Below are positions 19,292 through 28,572 of a DNA stretch of 64,000 nt, piece by piece. Below the pieces are notes generated by a model, which was not told the DNA's origin, did no database searches, and saw only the letters and a program-made list of their open reading frames with translations. Made by a program: the position numbers and the translations under genes. How positions within the stretch are numbered: position 1 is the first letter of the stretch; each line of letters starts with the position of its first letter. The stretch comes from Zhongshania aliphaticivorans (GTDB lineage Bacteria > Pseudomonadota > Gammaproteobacteria > Pseudomonadales > Spongiibacteraceae), in contig NZ_CACSIJ010000014.1 of the NCBI RefSeq assembly GCF_902705855.1, positions 391,487 through 455,486 on the forward strand, in the 5' to 3' direction.

Positions 19292-20623
19292 ATGTCTACT
19301 CAATCAGTCCAAGAAATCGATTTACCCGCTGCCACAGATTATAGAAATTTAGATGCCCCTATTTATTCATGGGACGCGACGCCGAAGGGCAAGTTAACGG
19401 TATCTGGTGCGGAAGCGGCCTTGCCTGAACACATTGCTGATTTTCAGCAAACGCTGAGAAGTTTTGCGCTCAACGTTATGCGACCTATTGGTATAAAGCT
19501 AGATCGTATGACGCCAGAGCAAGTGATTGCTAAGGATTCTCCATTCTGGGAATTTAGAAAAAAGTATTTGGAGCTTGGCGTGACAGTCGAGGCGCTTGGC
19601 GAAATGGAGCCTCAGGAAGCGGCGCTGCTCTTCTCAATTTTATTTGAAGAGCTGGGCTACGGTGATGCGGGCCTTGCGATATCGGTTGGTGCGGGAATAT
19701 TGCCGCAGTGGTTGTGTGCGAAGTTCGGCCGCAAAGATTTATTAGACGAGTTCCCAGATGCGGTGCTGGGTTGCTGGGGTATTACCGAACCAGATCACGG
19801 CACGGATATGCTCGATCCAAGCCGTCAAATCGTCTACCCCGGAAGTTCCTATGGGCGCCCAAACCTAGTTGCAGATTTAACGGGTGATGACATTGTTTTA
19901 AACGGTCAGAAATCTGCATGGGTATCTAACGGCGTCATTGCCGATGTGTGTATTCTTTACTGCGCGGCAGACTCGGGTAATGGCCCATCGGCGACGGAAG
20001 GTTGTGCATTGGTGTTTCCAATGAATCTTGTGGGTATTAGTCGTGGTAAGCCTTTGGATAAGCTTGGGCAGCGAGCTTTAAACCAAGGCGAAATATTTTT
20101 CGATAATGTGCGCATCCCTCGCAAATATTTACTGGCAGGACCTGAGGATTATCAGCGTGCAGTGTATTGCATTCACGCAGAGGCCAACGCCCTAATGGGC
20201 GCAACTTTTACTGGTCTGGCTCAGGCCGCGGCAGATTTAGCGCTGGATTACGCCCACGAAAGAGTCGCTGGTGGTGTCCAAATTATTCAGCATCAGTCGG
20301 TTCGCAGTCGTCTTTTTCATATGTTTAGAAAGGTTGAAATTTCACGTGCGGTAACTCGGCGCGGCCTCAATTTTAATAATGATCCTCAGCTCGGCACCCC
20401 ATCGTTGTGTGCGGCGATGTTCTCAAAAACTACCGGCACCCAAAATGCCTTCGAAGTCACCAGTGATGCCTTGCAGATATTTGGCGGCAATGGTCTGACC
20501 AAAGAATATCCCATAGAAAAAATGCTGCGAGATGCCCGCGCATCTTTAATTGAAGATGGTTGCAACGAAGTGTTGGCAATCAAGGGCGGCAGCTACCTCA
20601 TAGATAGCGAAAAACTTTCATAA
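19292..20623 (+). CDS. Acyl-CoA dehydrogenase family protein
   Basis: 443 residues, first gene of a CoA-metabolism operon. Typical acyl-CoA dehydrogenase blocks are present: GCWGITEPDHGTDM (flavin/substrate contact), LNGQKSAWVSNGVIADV, LDKLGQRALNQGEIFFDNVRIP and LQIFGGNGLTKEYPIEKMLRDAR. It would oxidise an acyl-CoA to the enoyl-CoA with FAD. The region aligning with the usual catalytic IYEGTxEI reads IEDGCNEV, so Asp stands where Glu is expected; either Asp is the base or the catalytic residue is elsewhere, as in some branched-chain and steroid side-chain enzymes. AGAGGTGAG ribosome-binding site. The thiolase gene starts 11 nt after the stop. Confidence 0.88.
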   Translation: MSTQSVQEIDLPAATDYRNLDAPIYSWDATPKGKLTVSGAEAALPEHIADFQQTLRSFALNVMRPIGIKLDRMTPEQVIAKDSPFWEFRKKYLELGVTVEALGEMEPQEAALLFSILFEELGYGDAGLAISVGAGILPQWLCAKFGRKDLLDEFPDAVLGCWGITEPDHGTDMLDPSRQIVYPGSSYGRPNLVADLTGDDIVLNGQKSAWVSNGVIADVCILYCAADSGNGPSATEGCALVFPMNLVGISRGKPLDKLGQRALNQGEIFFDNVRIPRKYLLAGPEDYQRAVYCIHAEANALMGATFTGLAQAAADLALDYAHERVAGGVQIIQHQSVRSRLFHMFRKVEISRAVTRRGLNFNNDPQLGTPSLCAAMFSKTTGTQNAFEVTSDALQIFGGNGLTKEYPIEKMLRDARASLIEDGCNEVLAIKGGSYLIDSEKLS

Positions 20624-20634
20624 GGGGTAGAACA

Positions 20635-21870
20635 GTGAAGCAAACTGCTTACGTTGCCGGCGTCGGTATGACGCCGTTTGGCAACGCTATGGATAAAACC
20701 CTTAACGAACTGGCGTGCGCTTCTATAAAGGATGCCTTGCAAGACGCGGGTATCAACAAAGAGGATCTAAATGCCGCGTATATGGGCAATGCTGCGGGGG
20801 CGGTGATAACGGGTCAGGTTTGTGTGCCGGGTCAGGTTGCTTTGCGCAGTATGGGTATTAGCAAAATTCCGGTCATTAATGTCGAGAATGCCTGCGCGAC
20901 CTCGGCTACTGCGTTTCAACAAGCCTGCACCATGGTTACCTTGGGTGTCTACGATGTGGTCTTGGTCTGTGGTTACGAAAAGCTTTATCACCAAGATAAA
21001 AATAAAACATTCTCGGTATTTACCGGTGCGATTGATGTAACTAAAACCGACGCCATTGCCGCGGGCTTGCAGGCGCGTAATGACGCCATTGGGCAACCCT
21101 TAGATATGTCGGGTGCAGGTAGTAGTCGATCTATCTTTATTGATATATATGCAACATGGGCTCGGGAGCACATGCATCAGTACGGCACAACTAGAGAGCA
21201 ATTGGCGGCGGTGTCTGCCAAAAACTCTGTGCATGGCAGTTTGAATCCAAAGTCACAATTCCAGAATGTAATCACTATTGAGGACGTCTTGGCGGCACGT
21301 GAAGTGGTGGCGCCGTTAACGCTACCGATGTGCGCACCAATAGGTGATGGTGCGGCAGCGGTAATTGTTGTTAGTGAAAAATTCGCGAAGAAGATGGGGA
21401 AGAAGCGCTGTATTCGCGTCAATGCCTCTAGTCTCCACAGCGGTTGGGATGTCGCTGAGGGTGAGCGGCCGATGGTGTCTAGCGCCGTATCTGAATTGTA
21501 TGAGCAAGCTGGCATGGGAGCGGAAGATCTCAATTGTGTTGAGTTACATGATGCCTCTGCGATATCGGAAATTAAATATTACGAATTTTTAGGTTTGTGT
21601 GAAAACGGGACGGGTGGTGAGTTTGTCGCTAGCGGTGCATCGTCATTAGGTGGGCGGGTACCGGTAAATACATCTGGTGGCTTAATGCGTAAAGGTCACC
21701 CAATAGGGGCAACCGGTGCAGCACAAATTGTGGAGCTAGTGATGCAGTTGCGTGGCGAAGCCGGGGCCCGTCAAGTAAATGGGGCTAGGGTAGCTCTCGC
21801 GGAAAACGGCGGTGGCTATATTGGTACGGATGCGGCTGCATTGGTGCTAAGCATTTTGTCAAAAGAATAA
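20635..21870 (+). CDS. Thiolase family protein (SCP-x type)
   Basis: 411 residues. The nucleophilic cysteine is Cys87 in VENACATSATAFQQA; the histidine block GGLMRKGHPIGATGAAQ and the HDAS motif (ELHDASAISEIKYYE) match SCP-x/SCP2-type thiolases, which cleave branched or steroid side-chain 3-ketoacyl-CoAs. The classical C-terminal CxG cysteine motif is absent; the segment reads ALAENGGGYIG, as in other SCP-x-like members. It would release acetyl- or propionyl-CoA in the cytoplasm. It lies 11 nt downstream of the acyl-CoA dehydrogenase gene and 13 nt before the ligase gene. Confidence 0.85.
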   Translation: MKQTAYVAGVGMTPFGNAMDKTLNELACASIKDALQDAGINKEDLNAAYMGNAAGAVITGQVCVPGQVALRSMGISKIPVINVENACATSATAFQQACTMVTLGVYDVVLVCGYEKLYHQDKNKTFSVFTGAIDVTKTDAIAAGLQARNDAIGQPLDMSGAGSSRSIFIDIYATWAREHMHQYGTTREQLAAVSAKNSVHGSLNPKSQFQNVITIEDVLAAREVVAPLTLPMCAPIGDGAAAVIVVSEKFAKKMGKKRCIRVNASSLHSGWDVAEGERPMVSSAVSELYEQAGMGAEDLNCVELHDASAISEIKYYEFLGLCENGTGGEFVASGASSLGGRVPVNTSGGLMRKGHPIGATGAAQIVELVMQLRGEAGARQVNGARVALAENGGGYIGTDAAALVLSILSKE

Positions 21871-21883
21871 GAAGGGACGGCAT

Positions 21884-23488
21884 ATGAAAGACCTCAGAAT
21901 ATTGTCAAATTTGATTGAAGATAAAAAAAATTCGAATCCAAACTTGGATGTGCTGACTTTTGTGAACGTGCTGCCCAGTGGAGATTTGGAGCACGAAATA
22001 CGAACCTACAATGATCTTTGGGAGCAGGGGCAGAGGGTGTTTTCTGGCTTGCGTAACGAAGGCATGGCGCCGGGCGAAAGTTTTGCGATGGTGATGCAAA
22101 ATCATCCTGAATTTGTAGATTGCATGGTAGGTAGTTCACTTGCCGCTACGGTGTTTGTGCCTATTGACCCGCGCACAAATGGTGACCGATTGGAGTACAT
22201 GCTGAGTTGGTCTGATTGCAAAGGTGTTGTTTGTGCAGACTATTGTCTTAATGCTGTTTTAGCGGCTTGCAAAAATTTACCAAAAATTCGCTGGATATGG
22301 GTTTTACATAGTGGCGAGCTAATAAAATTACCTGCCAGCGATTCACGGCTAAGAAAGTGGGCTGACATTGCAGGTGCTCCACTTAAAGAAGTTGAAGGGC
22401 GAGTACGCAGTGCCGATGAAACCATGCAGATGTTGTACACCTCTGGCACTACCGGCGATCCCAAAGCAATCAGGGCGCCTTATACACGCTATGACGCAGT
22501 CTCTTCCATTGGGCCAATGATAGGTCTTGTCGAGAAAGACCGTCCTTACACTGGTCTATCTTTTACCCATGCAAATGCGCAGCTCATCAGTTTGGGAAAT
22601 ATTCTGAAGATGGGTTTGCGAGGTGTTATTAGTCGCAAATTTACCAAATCGAGATTGTGGGATATTTGCCGTGCTTATGGCTGTACCACCTTTAATTTGC
22701 TGGGTGGTATGACTACCGCAATTTACAGCGAACCGCTTCGTGCAAATGATGCGAATAATCCGGTACGTTTTATTTTAAGCGCAGGTATGCCGGCGGCAAT
22801 CTGGAGGGAGTTTAGTAAACGTTTTGACGTTGAACTTTTTGAATTCTACGGCGCTGCTGAAGGCGGCATGATGTTTAACCCGCCAGGGGTGGGGCCGATA
22901 GGCAGTATCGGCAAGCCGCCGCCAAGTTTAATCGCGCGCATTATAGATGAAGAGGGTAATACTTGTCCGCCTGGTCAGCGCGGCGAGATTGTATTCGAGG
23001 CGGCCAGCGGCGAGGAATTGGCGATTGAATATTATAAAAATCCCGAGGCCTCAGATAAAAAAGCCCGCAATGGCGTTTTATATATGGGCGATATTGGCCA
23101 TCAGGATGAAGATGGCTGGTACTACTTTGATAGTCGCAAGGGCGATGAGATACGTCGCAATGGTGAGTTTGTTGATATTGCTAAGATAGAAAAAATAATT
23201 GCTGAATTTGACGATGTTGAAGATGTATTTGTTTACGGTATTCCTGCTCTAAACGGTGCTCCCGGCGAAAAGGATGTTATTGCAGCAGTAGTGCCGGTTG
23301 AAGCGAAGTTGTTCGATCCCGATGTGCTAGTTAGGCATTGCAGAGAGGTTTTGGGGCGCAATGATCTCCCCAGTTATATTCAAGTTATGTCTGAAATACC
23401 AAAGACGGCATCAGAAAAACCACAATCTAGATTTTGCTATGAGTATTTTTTGGAGCAAAAAAATCACGTCTATGATGTGGCGTCATAA
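21884..23488 (+). CDS. Acyl-CoA synthetase (class I adenylate-forming ligase)
   Basis: 534 residues. AMP-binding motif LYTSGTTGDPKAI (about 184-196), the A5 motif EFYGAAEGGMM, the A7/A8 motifs YMGDIGHQDEDGWYYFDSRKGDEIRRNGEFVD and a C-terminal IPKTASEKPQSRF that places the catalytic lysine. It activates a carboxylic acid to its CoA thioester through an acyl-adenylate, most like CaiC/FadD-group ligases. As last gene of the acyl-CoA dehydrogenase-thiolase-ligase operon it probably loads the substrate imported by the downstream envelope system. Substrate unknown. Confidence 0.87.
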   Translation: MKDLRILSNLIEDKKNSNPNLDVLTFVNVLPSGDLEHEIRTYNDLWEQGQRVFSGLRNEGMAPGESFAMVMQNHPEFVDCMVGSSLAATVFVPIDPRTNGDRLEYMLSWSDCKGVVCADYCLNAVLAACKNLPKIRWIWVLHSGELIKLPASDSRLRKWADIAGAPLKEVEGRVRSADETMQMLYTSGTTGDPKAIRAPYTRYDAVSSIGPMIGLVEKDRPYTGLSFTHANAQLISLGNILKMGLRGVISRKFTKSRLWDICRAYGCTTFNLLGGMTTAIYSEPLRANDANNPVRFILSAGMPAAIWREFSKRFDVELFEFYGAAEGGMMFNPPGVGPIGSIGKPPPSLIARIIDEEGNTCPPGQRGEIVFEAASGEELAIEYYKNPEASDKKARNGVLYMGDIGHQDEDGWYYFDSRKGDEIRRNGEFVDIAKIEKIIAEFDDVEDVFVYGIPALNGAPGEKDVIAAVVPVEAKLFDPDVLVRHCREVLGRNDLPSYIQVMSEIPKTASEKPQSRFCYEYFLEQKNHVYDVAS

Positions 23489-23513
23489 AGTAAATAATAA
23501 TTAAAAATAATGA

Positions 23514-23531
23514 TGTCGTAAATTAACAGTG
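23514..23531 (+). promoter_or_regulatory. Shared lipid-block motif, copy 3
   Basis: TGTCGTAAATTAACAGTG, 170 nt upstream of the MMPL transporter ATG. Its first 15 bases are identical to the copy at 19175, and 16 of 18 match the copy at 14450. Confidence 0.6.
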
Positions 23532-23683
23532 AATGGGTCGGTAATGAGCATTACTGACACTTACATTCAAGGCTAATATCAAGTTCAAGATAGAACAGAT
23601 AAGACTCTTATAGAACGACATAATAATTTTATGTAGGAAGAATGTTTTCGTTTCTTTTTACAGTAATGGGGTAGTAAACCTTA

Positions 23684-26143
23684 ATGAATACAATAAGAAA
23701 CAGAATAGCGATGGCTGTTTTGGAGAACCGAAAAACTGCTTGGTTCCTGTTTGCGGCTGTCACTATATTCTTTGCTATGGGTCTAAAGAATGTTGAATTG
23801 AAGACGATATTCTCGGATTTGCTACCCAAGGATGATCCGTTTATTCAGGTGTTTAAAGATCATCCTAATTTTGGTAATCCGCTGACCTTCACGCTAATGG
23901 TAAAAACCAAGAGCGGTGATATTTATAACGCAGAAACCTTAGATAAAGTATGGCAGCTTACCCGTGATATCGATTTATCGCCGGGAGTGGATCACGATCA
24001 AATTTTATCTATTGCATCAGCAAAAGCACGTTATGCGGAAGCAGCGCCATTTGGTATAGATGCGCAACCTTTAATGGGTGACTCTGTTCCTGCTACGAGC
24101 GAGGAAATTGCAGCATTCAAAGAGAATGTCCGTAAGTCGCCCAATGCCCAGCAGTTTCTTATTTCTGGCGACGAAACTGCAACGTTAATATCAGCAACGT
24201 TTATAGAGCAGCGTTTGGATTACGGTGAGGCCTTCACCTTCGTTAAAAATCTGGCTGACACTGCTCGGGATGCTAACCACGATGTCTATATGGCTGGGCA
24301 GCCAGCGTTAACGGGTTGGGTATACGAATACCAGCATCAAATGATTGGCATCTTTGGTATTACATTGGGAGCCTTGGTTATTGCTCTTGTGCTTTATACC
24401 CAAAACATTGCAGGCGTTGTCACACCCGTTTTCGCAAGTATTGTGGCAGCGATTTGGGGTTTCGGTTTTGCTGGTTGGATGAAACTGCCCATAGAGCCTT
24501 TGTTAATGATTGTGCCACTGCTTTTGATCGCGCGATCATTTAGCCATTGCGTGCAATTTACTGAACGCTTTTACGAAGTGTTCGCACAAGTGGGTGATAA
24601 AGTTAGGGCAGCCGGCATCACTACTGGGCTGATGTTAGCACCGTCGATATTGGGCATTATCACCGACGCGGCGGATATCTTTTTAATTTCCATTGCGCCT
24701 ATTCCTGCGATGGAGCGCTTCTCTTTGTTCTGCGGGTTTTGGGCAATGATGTTGGCGCCCACCGGTGTATTCCTTGCGCCGCTGTTGTTGTCGGTATTAC
24801 CTGCGCCTAAAAATCTCGACAAGATTATTTCTGATGAGTCGGGTGGTGTGCATGGCAGGGTGAAGTCTGTATTGGCATGGATCGCAACCTTTTCCCAGGG
24901 TAAGCGGGCGCGTTATACCACGGTTGTTGTCGTCATTATTGCGGCCTTTTCTTTCTATCATTCTATGCGTATTCAAATCGGTAATCCCGTGGAAGGTAGT
25001 AATCTGCTGTGGGAAGACTCTGAATACAATGTGTCAGTTTCAGAGATTAATCATCATTTCCCTGGGGTAAATACCCTAGAGGTTATCCTTGAAGCAAAGG
25101 ATTCAAACAATCCCAATCGGGTAGCTCGTCAGGCTGAAACTGTGGCTACCATGTTGCAACTTCAAGCCATTATGGAGGGTGGTGAAAGCGCGCCGCGGGC
25201 AACACTTTCCTTTGGTGATTTTTTGATGGACGCCAATCGCCTGATTTCCGGCGGTCACCCTAAGTGGTTGCCATTGGATAATACCGACTCGGCGGTGAAC
25301 GCGGCAACGTCGGCGGTACTCATGGGTACTAGCCCAAAAGCCTACTCCCACGTTGTCGATTTTGAATTACAAAATTCTACGGTGTCTTTTTGGTATCCAG
25401 ACAATAAACAGGACACCGTCGATCACGCACTTGCCTCAGCGGAAGCAGCTATTGCCATAGTGGGTATAGATCACTCAGATTTCACCGTTCGCCTTGGTAG
25501 CGGCACCATTGCAATACAGCAGGCTATAAATCATGTGGTTGAACGTTATCACTGGTTGATTATGGGTTTGCTAAACCTCGTTATTTTGCTGGTGTCTAGC
25601 TACGCCTATCGCTCATTGATAGCAGGTGTGGTGCTGCTCATTCCCGTGAACCTTTCCAATATGATTCTTACTACATGTATGTCATTCATGGGGATTGGCT
25701 TGGATATTAATTCATTAATGGTGGCGGCAATTGGCGTGGGCGTTGGTATTGATTATGGCATTTATCTACTAAGTAGAATGTGTGAGGAGTATCAGGAACG
25801 CGGGAGTTATGGTGAATCAATAACTGGGGCTTTAACGACCACAGGTAAGGCGATTATGTTCACCGCCAGTATTATGTTGATAGGTATTCTTCCTTGGTAT
25901 TTTCTTTCTGGGCTTAAATTCCTCGCTGATATGGGGTTGCTACTGGTGCTGGTCATGTTGATCAATATGGTTATCGCGCTCGTGGTTTTGCCCTTGCTGG
26001 TGTGGCTCATCAAGCCAAAGTTTGTGTCGAGTAAAGACATTATGGTTCTAGGTGAAGGGGTAGACATTGCCAAGCTAATGGCGGAAGACGCCGAAAAAAA
26101 GCAGGCAATGAATCACAATAATTTAAAGGCCGAAGCACTGTAA
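23684..26143 (+). CDS. MMPL/RND-family lipid transporter
   Basis: 819 residues with a duplicated RND layout: one N-terminal helix (about 18-36), a periplasmic domain (about 40-215), five helices (about 220-385), then a second helix-loop-five-helix unit (about 400-790). It lacks the extra periplasmic mass of drug pumps and resembles HpnN/MMPL proteins that move hopanoids and other lipids. The second half has GIGLDINSLMVAAIGVGVGIDYGIYLLSRM, the proton-relay helix of the family. It starts a unit with DUF1329, YCF48 and DUF1302 genes, with which RND proteins of this type recur. Direction of transport is not evident from sequence. Confidence 0.88.
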   Translation: MNTIRNRIAMAVLENRKTAWFLFAAVTIFFAMGLKNVELKTIFSDLLPKDDPFIQVFKDHPNFGNPLTFTLMVKTKSGDIYNAETLDKVWQLTRDIDLSPGVDHDQILSIASAKARYAEAAPFGIDAQPLMGDSVPATSEEIAAFKENVRKSPNAQQFLISGDETATLISATFIEQRLDYGEAFTFVKNLADTARDANHDVYMAGQPALTGWVYEYQHQMIGIFGITLGALVIALVLYTQNIAGVVTPVFASIVAAIWGFGFAGWMKLPIEPLLMIVPLLLIARSFSHCVQFTERFYEVFAQVGDKVRAAGITTGLMLAPSILGIITDAADIFLISIAPIPAMERFSLFCGFWAMMLAPTGVFLAPLLLSVLPAPKNLDKIISDESGGVHGRVKSVLAWIATFSQGKRARYTTVVVVIIAAFSFYHSMRIQIGNPVEGSNLLWEDSEYNVSVSEINHHFPGVNTLEVILEAKDSNNPNRVARQAETVATMLQLQAIMEGGESAPRATLSFGDFLMDANRLISGGHPKWLPLDNTDSAVNAATSAVLMGTSPKAYSHVVDFELQNSTVSFWYPDNKQDTVDHALASAEAAIAIVGIDHSDFTVRLGSGTIAIQQAINHVVERYHWLIMGLLNLVILLVSSYAYRSLIAGVVLLIPVNLSNMILTTCMSFMGIGLDINSLMVAAIGVGVGIDYGIYLLSRMCEEYQERGSYGESITGALTTTGKAIMFTASIMLIGILPWYFLSGLKFLADMGLLLVLVMLINMVIALVVLPLLVWLIKPKFVSSKDIMVLGEGVDIAKLMAEDAEKKQAMNHNNLKAEAL

Positions 26144-26216
26144 TAAACGATTTTTTACTGTGCTTCCACAATGCGCAAGATGACAACAATAAAAGGGTTT
26201 ATCCCGGAGGAATATT

Positions 26217-27596
26217 ATGCACATCAAGAAATATGATACCAACTATAGTCGTCGTCGTTTCATGGAGAATACGATTAAAGGTATTGGCGCTGGCGGCGTG
26301 TTAGCACCACTGTGGCCACTAATTGCAAACGCAGGTGATGTTAGTAAGGCTTACCCAGACGAGTTACTTTCCATAGAAATGTACACAAAGGGTAAGGTTA
26401 AACCCGGCGATGTTATTACCGCTGATAATGTTGAGCATGTAAAAGAATTGTTGGACCCAATTGCTTATAAACACGTTAAGGAAATGGGGCGACGTATTCA
26501 TATTGTTGAGCCAGTGAAAGACATTGGACGAATTTTCCCGACCGAATACTTAGAGGCGACACTCAAAAATCAAGGTAAGGCCGTTGTTGGTAAAGACGGG
26601 AATGTCTATACCAAAGCTGGCGAACCTTGGATTGGCGGAACACCTTTTCCTGAACCTAAAAATGGGGTTGAAGCGCAATATAATTTGACCTTGAGTTGGG
26701 GGCGCCACGATTATTCTCAATATGCAGTGCGCGATTGGGATATAGATTCTTCCGGTGATTTGTCTTATCAATATGATTTCGTGTGGACTGAATTAAATAC
26801 GACTGCACGCACCGACGGTACCGTTTGGAAGGGTAAAAAGGATTTGCTCCGCTATCAGTCCGTTTTCTTTACTGCGCCAAATGATAGTGCCGGTACCTCC
26901 TTTTTGAATATTTGGGATTACGATCAACGTAAATTCCCTGAGCTACATGGCTATATTCCAGCATTCCGTCGTGTTCGCCAGTTCCCAACCAATCAGCGTT
27001 TTGAGCCTTTAGTTCCGGGTATTACATTGTTCTTATCTGATGCGTGGGCGGCGGGTGATCCACTGCAAACGTGGGGTAATTATAAAATTATTGGCCGTCA
27101 GCCAATGTTGGGTGCTATCGGTTCACGCAACTTCCATGGTGGTTATCATGATAACTGGGAAAAGCCTGTTCATGGTGGGCCAAAGGATCAAACCTTCTTT
27201 GATACCTATATGGAGCTAGTACCCGAGTGCATCGTGCTTGAGGCCGAGCCAACGGGGTACGCAAGAGCACCGGTGGGCAAAAAGCGCGTTTGGATTGATG
27301 TGCGTAATCAGATGTACGTTGCCTACGTTATTTATGATCGCCGCGGTGAAATTTGGAAGTCGTTTGAGCCGCATTACGCGATGCAGGATAACGACAAGAT
27401 GACCCGCAACGACGGTGCTCATCCAGCGTGGTCGTGGTCGAGTGTGCACAGTCATGACATTCAATCAAATCGCATGAGCCGCTTTGTACAAGCGAAATCG
27501 GTGACGGGCGGCTATCAAAGTAACTACGATCCTGGTGATGTTGATGTCTTTAATAAGTACCTCACTATTCAGGCCATGCAACGGCTTGGGGGTTAA
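26217..27596 (+). CDS. DUF1329 protein, Tat-exported (copy 1)
   Basis: 459 residues. The N-terminus has a twin-arginine signal (SRRRFMENTIKG, a hydrophobic stretch, then ANA around residues 37-39), so it should be exported folded. The mature part is the DUF1329 family, whose fold is related to LolA/LolB-type periplasmic lipid carriers: PDELLSIEMYTKGK, VKEMGRR, EPWIGGTPFPEPKNG, WKGKKDLLRYQSVFF, LFLSDAWAAGDPLQTWGNYKI. It is likely a periplasmic shuttle between the MMPL pump and the outer membrane protein encoded nearby. GGAGG ribosome-binding site. A diverged paralogue follows at 30594. Confidence 0.87.
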   Translation: MHIKKYDTNYSRRRFMENTIKGIGAGGVLAPLWPLIANAGDVSKAYPDELLSIEMYTKGKVKPGDVITADNVEHVKELLDPIAYKHVKEMGRRIHIVEPVKDIGRIFPTEYLEATLKNQGKAVVGKDGNVYTKAGEPWIGGTPFPEPKNGVEAQYNLTLSWGRHDYSQYAVRDWDIDSSGDLSYQYDFVWTELNTTARTDGTVWKGKKDLLRYQSVFFTAPNDSAGTSFLNIWDYDQRKFPELHGYIPAFRRVRQFPTNQRFEPLVPGITLFLSDAWAAGDPLQTWGNYKIIGRQPMLGAIGSRNFHGGYHDNWEKPVHGGPKDQTFFDTYMELVPECIVLEAEPTGYARAPVGKKRVWIDVRNQMYVAYVIYDRRGEIWKSFEPHYAMQDNDKMTRNDGAHPAWSWSSVHSHDIQSNRMSRFVQAKSVTGGYQSNYDPGDVDVFNKYLTIQAMQRLGG

Positions 27597-27597
27597 T

Positions 27598-28548
27598 GTG
27601 AGTACGGTAGCGAAAATGGCTAAATGCGCGGTTCCGTTGTTGTTAAGTGTTGCAATGTGCGCTGCAAATGCAGCGCCCTTGCAGGGCGACATGGTCAATA
27701 AGGGGCATGCACATGAGGCGTTGTTTGGCGTTAACGCCAGCGCCGATGGCCTTATTGCGGTGGGCGGCGCGGGGCAGATAAGTAGTAGTAAAGACGGCGT
27801 TACGTGGCAGCGGATTAATGTTGATCTTGCCGGTCGCTCTTTGTTAGCGGTGTCTGATGTTGGAGGTAATGCCATTGCCGTTGGGCAGCAGGGCGTCATC
27901 GTTCTTCGTAATGCAGATACCTGGCAGGAGCAGGAATCACCAACGACAGAGCGTCTGTTTTCGGTTGCTCAAGATGGTGCTGGTTTTGTGATTGCCGCTG
28001 GTGGCTTCGGCACTGTTTTGCGCTCAGTAGACAGCGGTAAAAGCTGGGAGAAATTGCTTATCGATTGGCAGGCGTTAATCGGCCAGTCTTACGAGCCCCA
28101 TGTTTATAACGTCACCGTTGATGATCAGGGACGAGCGTATATGGCGGGTGAGTTCGGTATGATCGCGCGTTCTGATGATCAAGGTAAATCTTGGCAAGCC
28201 TTACATAGCGGTGATGAGTCCTTGTTTGGTTTGGCCATCGGTGATCGCGGCCTTGCTTATGCTGTAGGCCAGAGCGGCACTATTTTGCGCAGTTTGGATG
28301 GTGGCGACAGTTGGTCAAAAATTGAATCTGGCAGTGATGCGATTTTATTAGATGTATCAGTTCGCAGCGACGATCGCGCTGTGGTCACCGGTATTCGTGA
28401 AGCCTTGTCGATTGCGCCTGGCGGGCAGCGTGCGGAGCGCTTAGACAATTCGCAGTTGTTGGATTCATGGTATTGCGATGTTGGTGTTTATAAAGGCGAT
28501 TTCTACGTTGTTGGGCAAAAGGCCAATGTTCTAAAACTCTCTATTTAA
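27598..28548 (+). CDS. YCF48/BNR-repeat beta-propeller protein, exported
   Basis: 316 residues from GTG 27598, just after the DUF1329 stop with a GGGGG ribosome-binding site; an earlier frame extension inside the DUF1329 gene is rejected. A Sec signal peptide ends at ANA. The mature protein is a series of at least five repeats of the type AVGxxGTILRSxDGGxSW, the YCF48/photosystem-II-assembly-factor-like propeller. In this kind of cluster it probably acts as a periplasmic scaffold for the MMPL/DUF1329/DUF1302 apparatus; its exact job is not known to me. Confidence 0.85.
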   Translation: MSTVAKMAKCAVPLLLSVAMCAANAAPLQGDMVNKGHAHEALFGVNASADGLIAVGGAGQISSSKDGVTWQRINVDLAGRSLLAVSDVGGNAIAVGQQGVIVLRNADTWQEQESPTTERLFSVAQDGAGFVIAAGGFGTVLRSVDSGKSWEKLLIDWQALIGQSYEPHVYNVTVDDQGRAYMAGEFGMIARSDDQGKSWQALHSGDESLFGLAIGDRGLAYAVGQSGTILRSLDGGDSWSKIESGSDAILLDVSVRSDDRAVVTGIREALSIAPGGQRAERLDNSQLLDSWYCDVGVYKGDFYVVGQKANVLKLSI

Positions 28549-28572
28549 AATATCTTCTGGAGATTTACGGGT

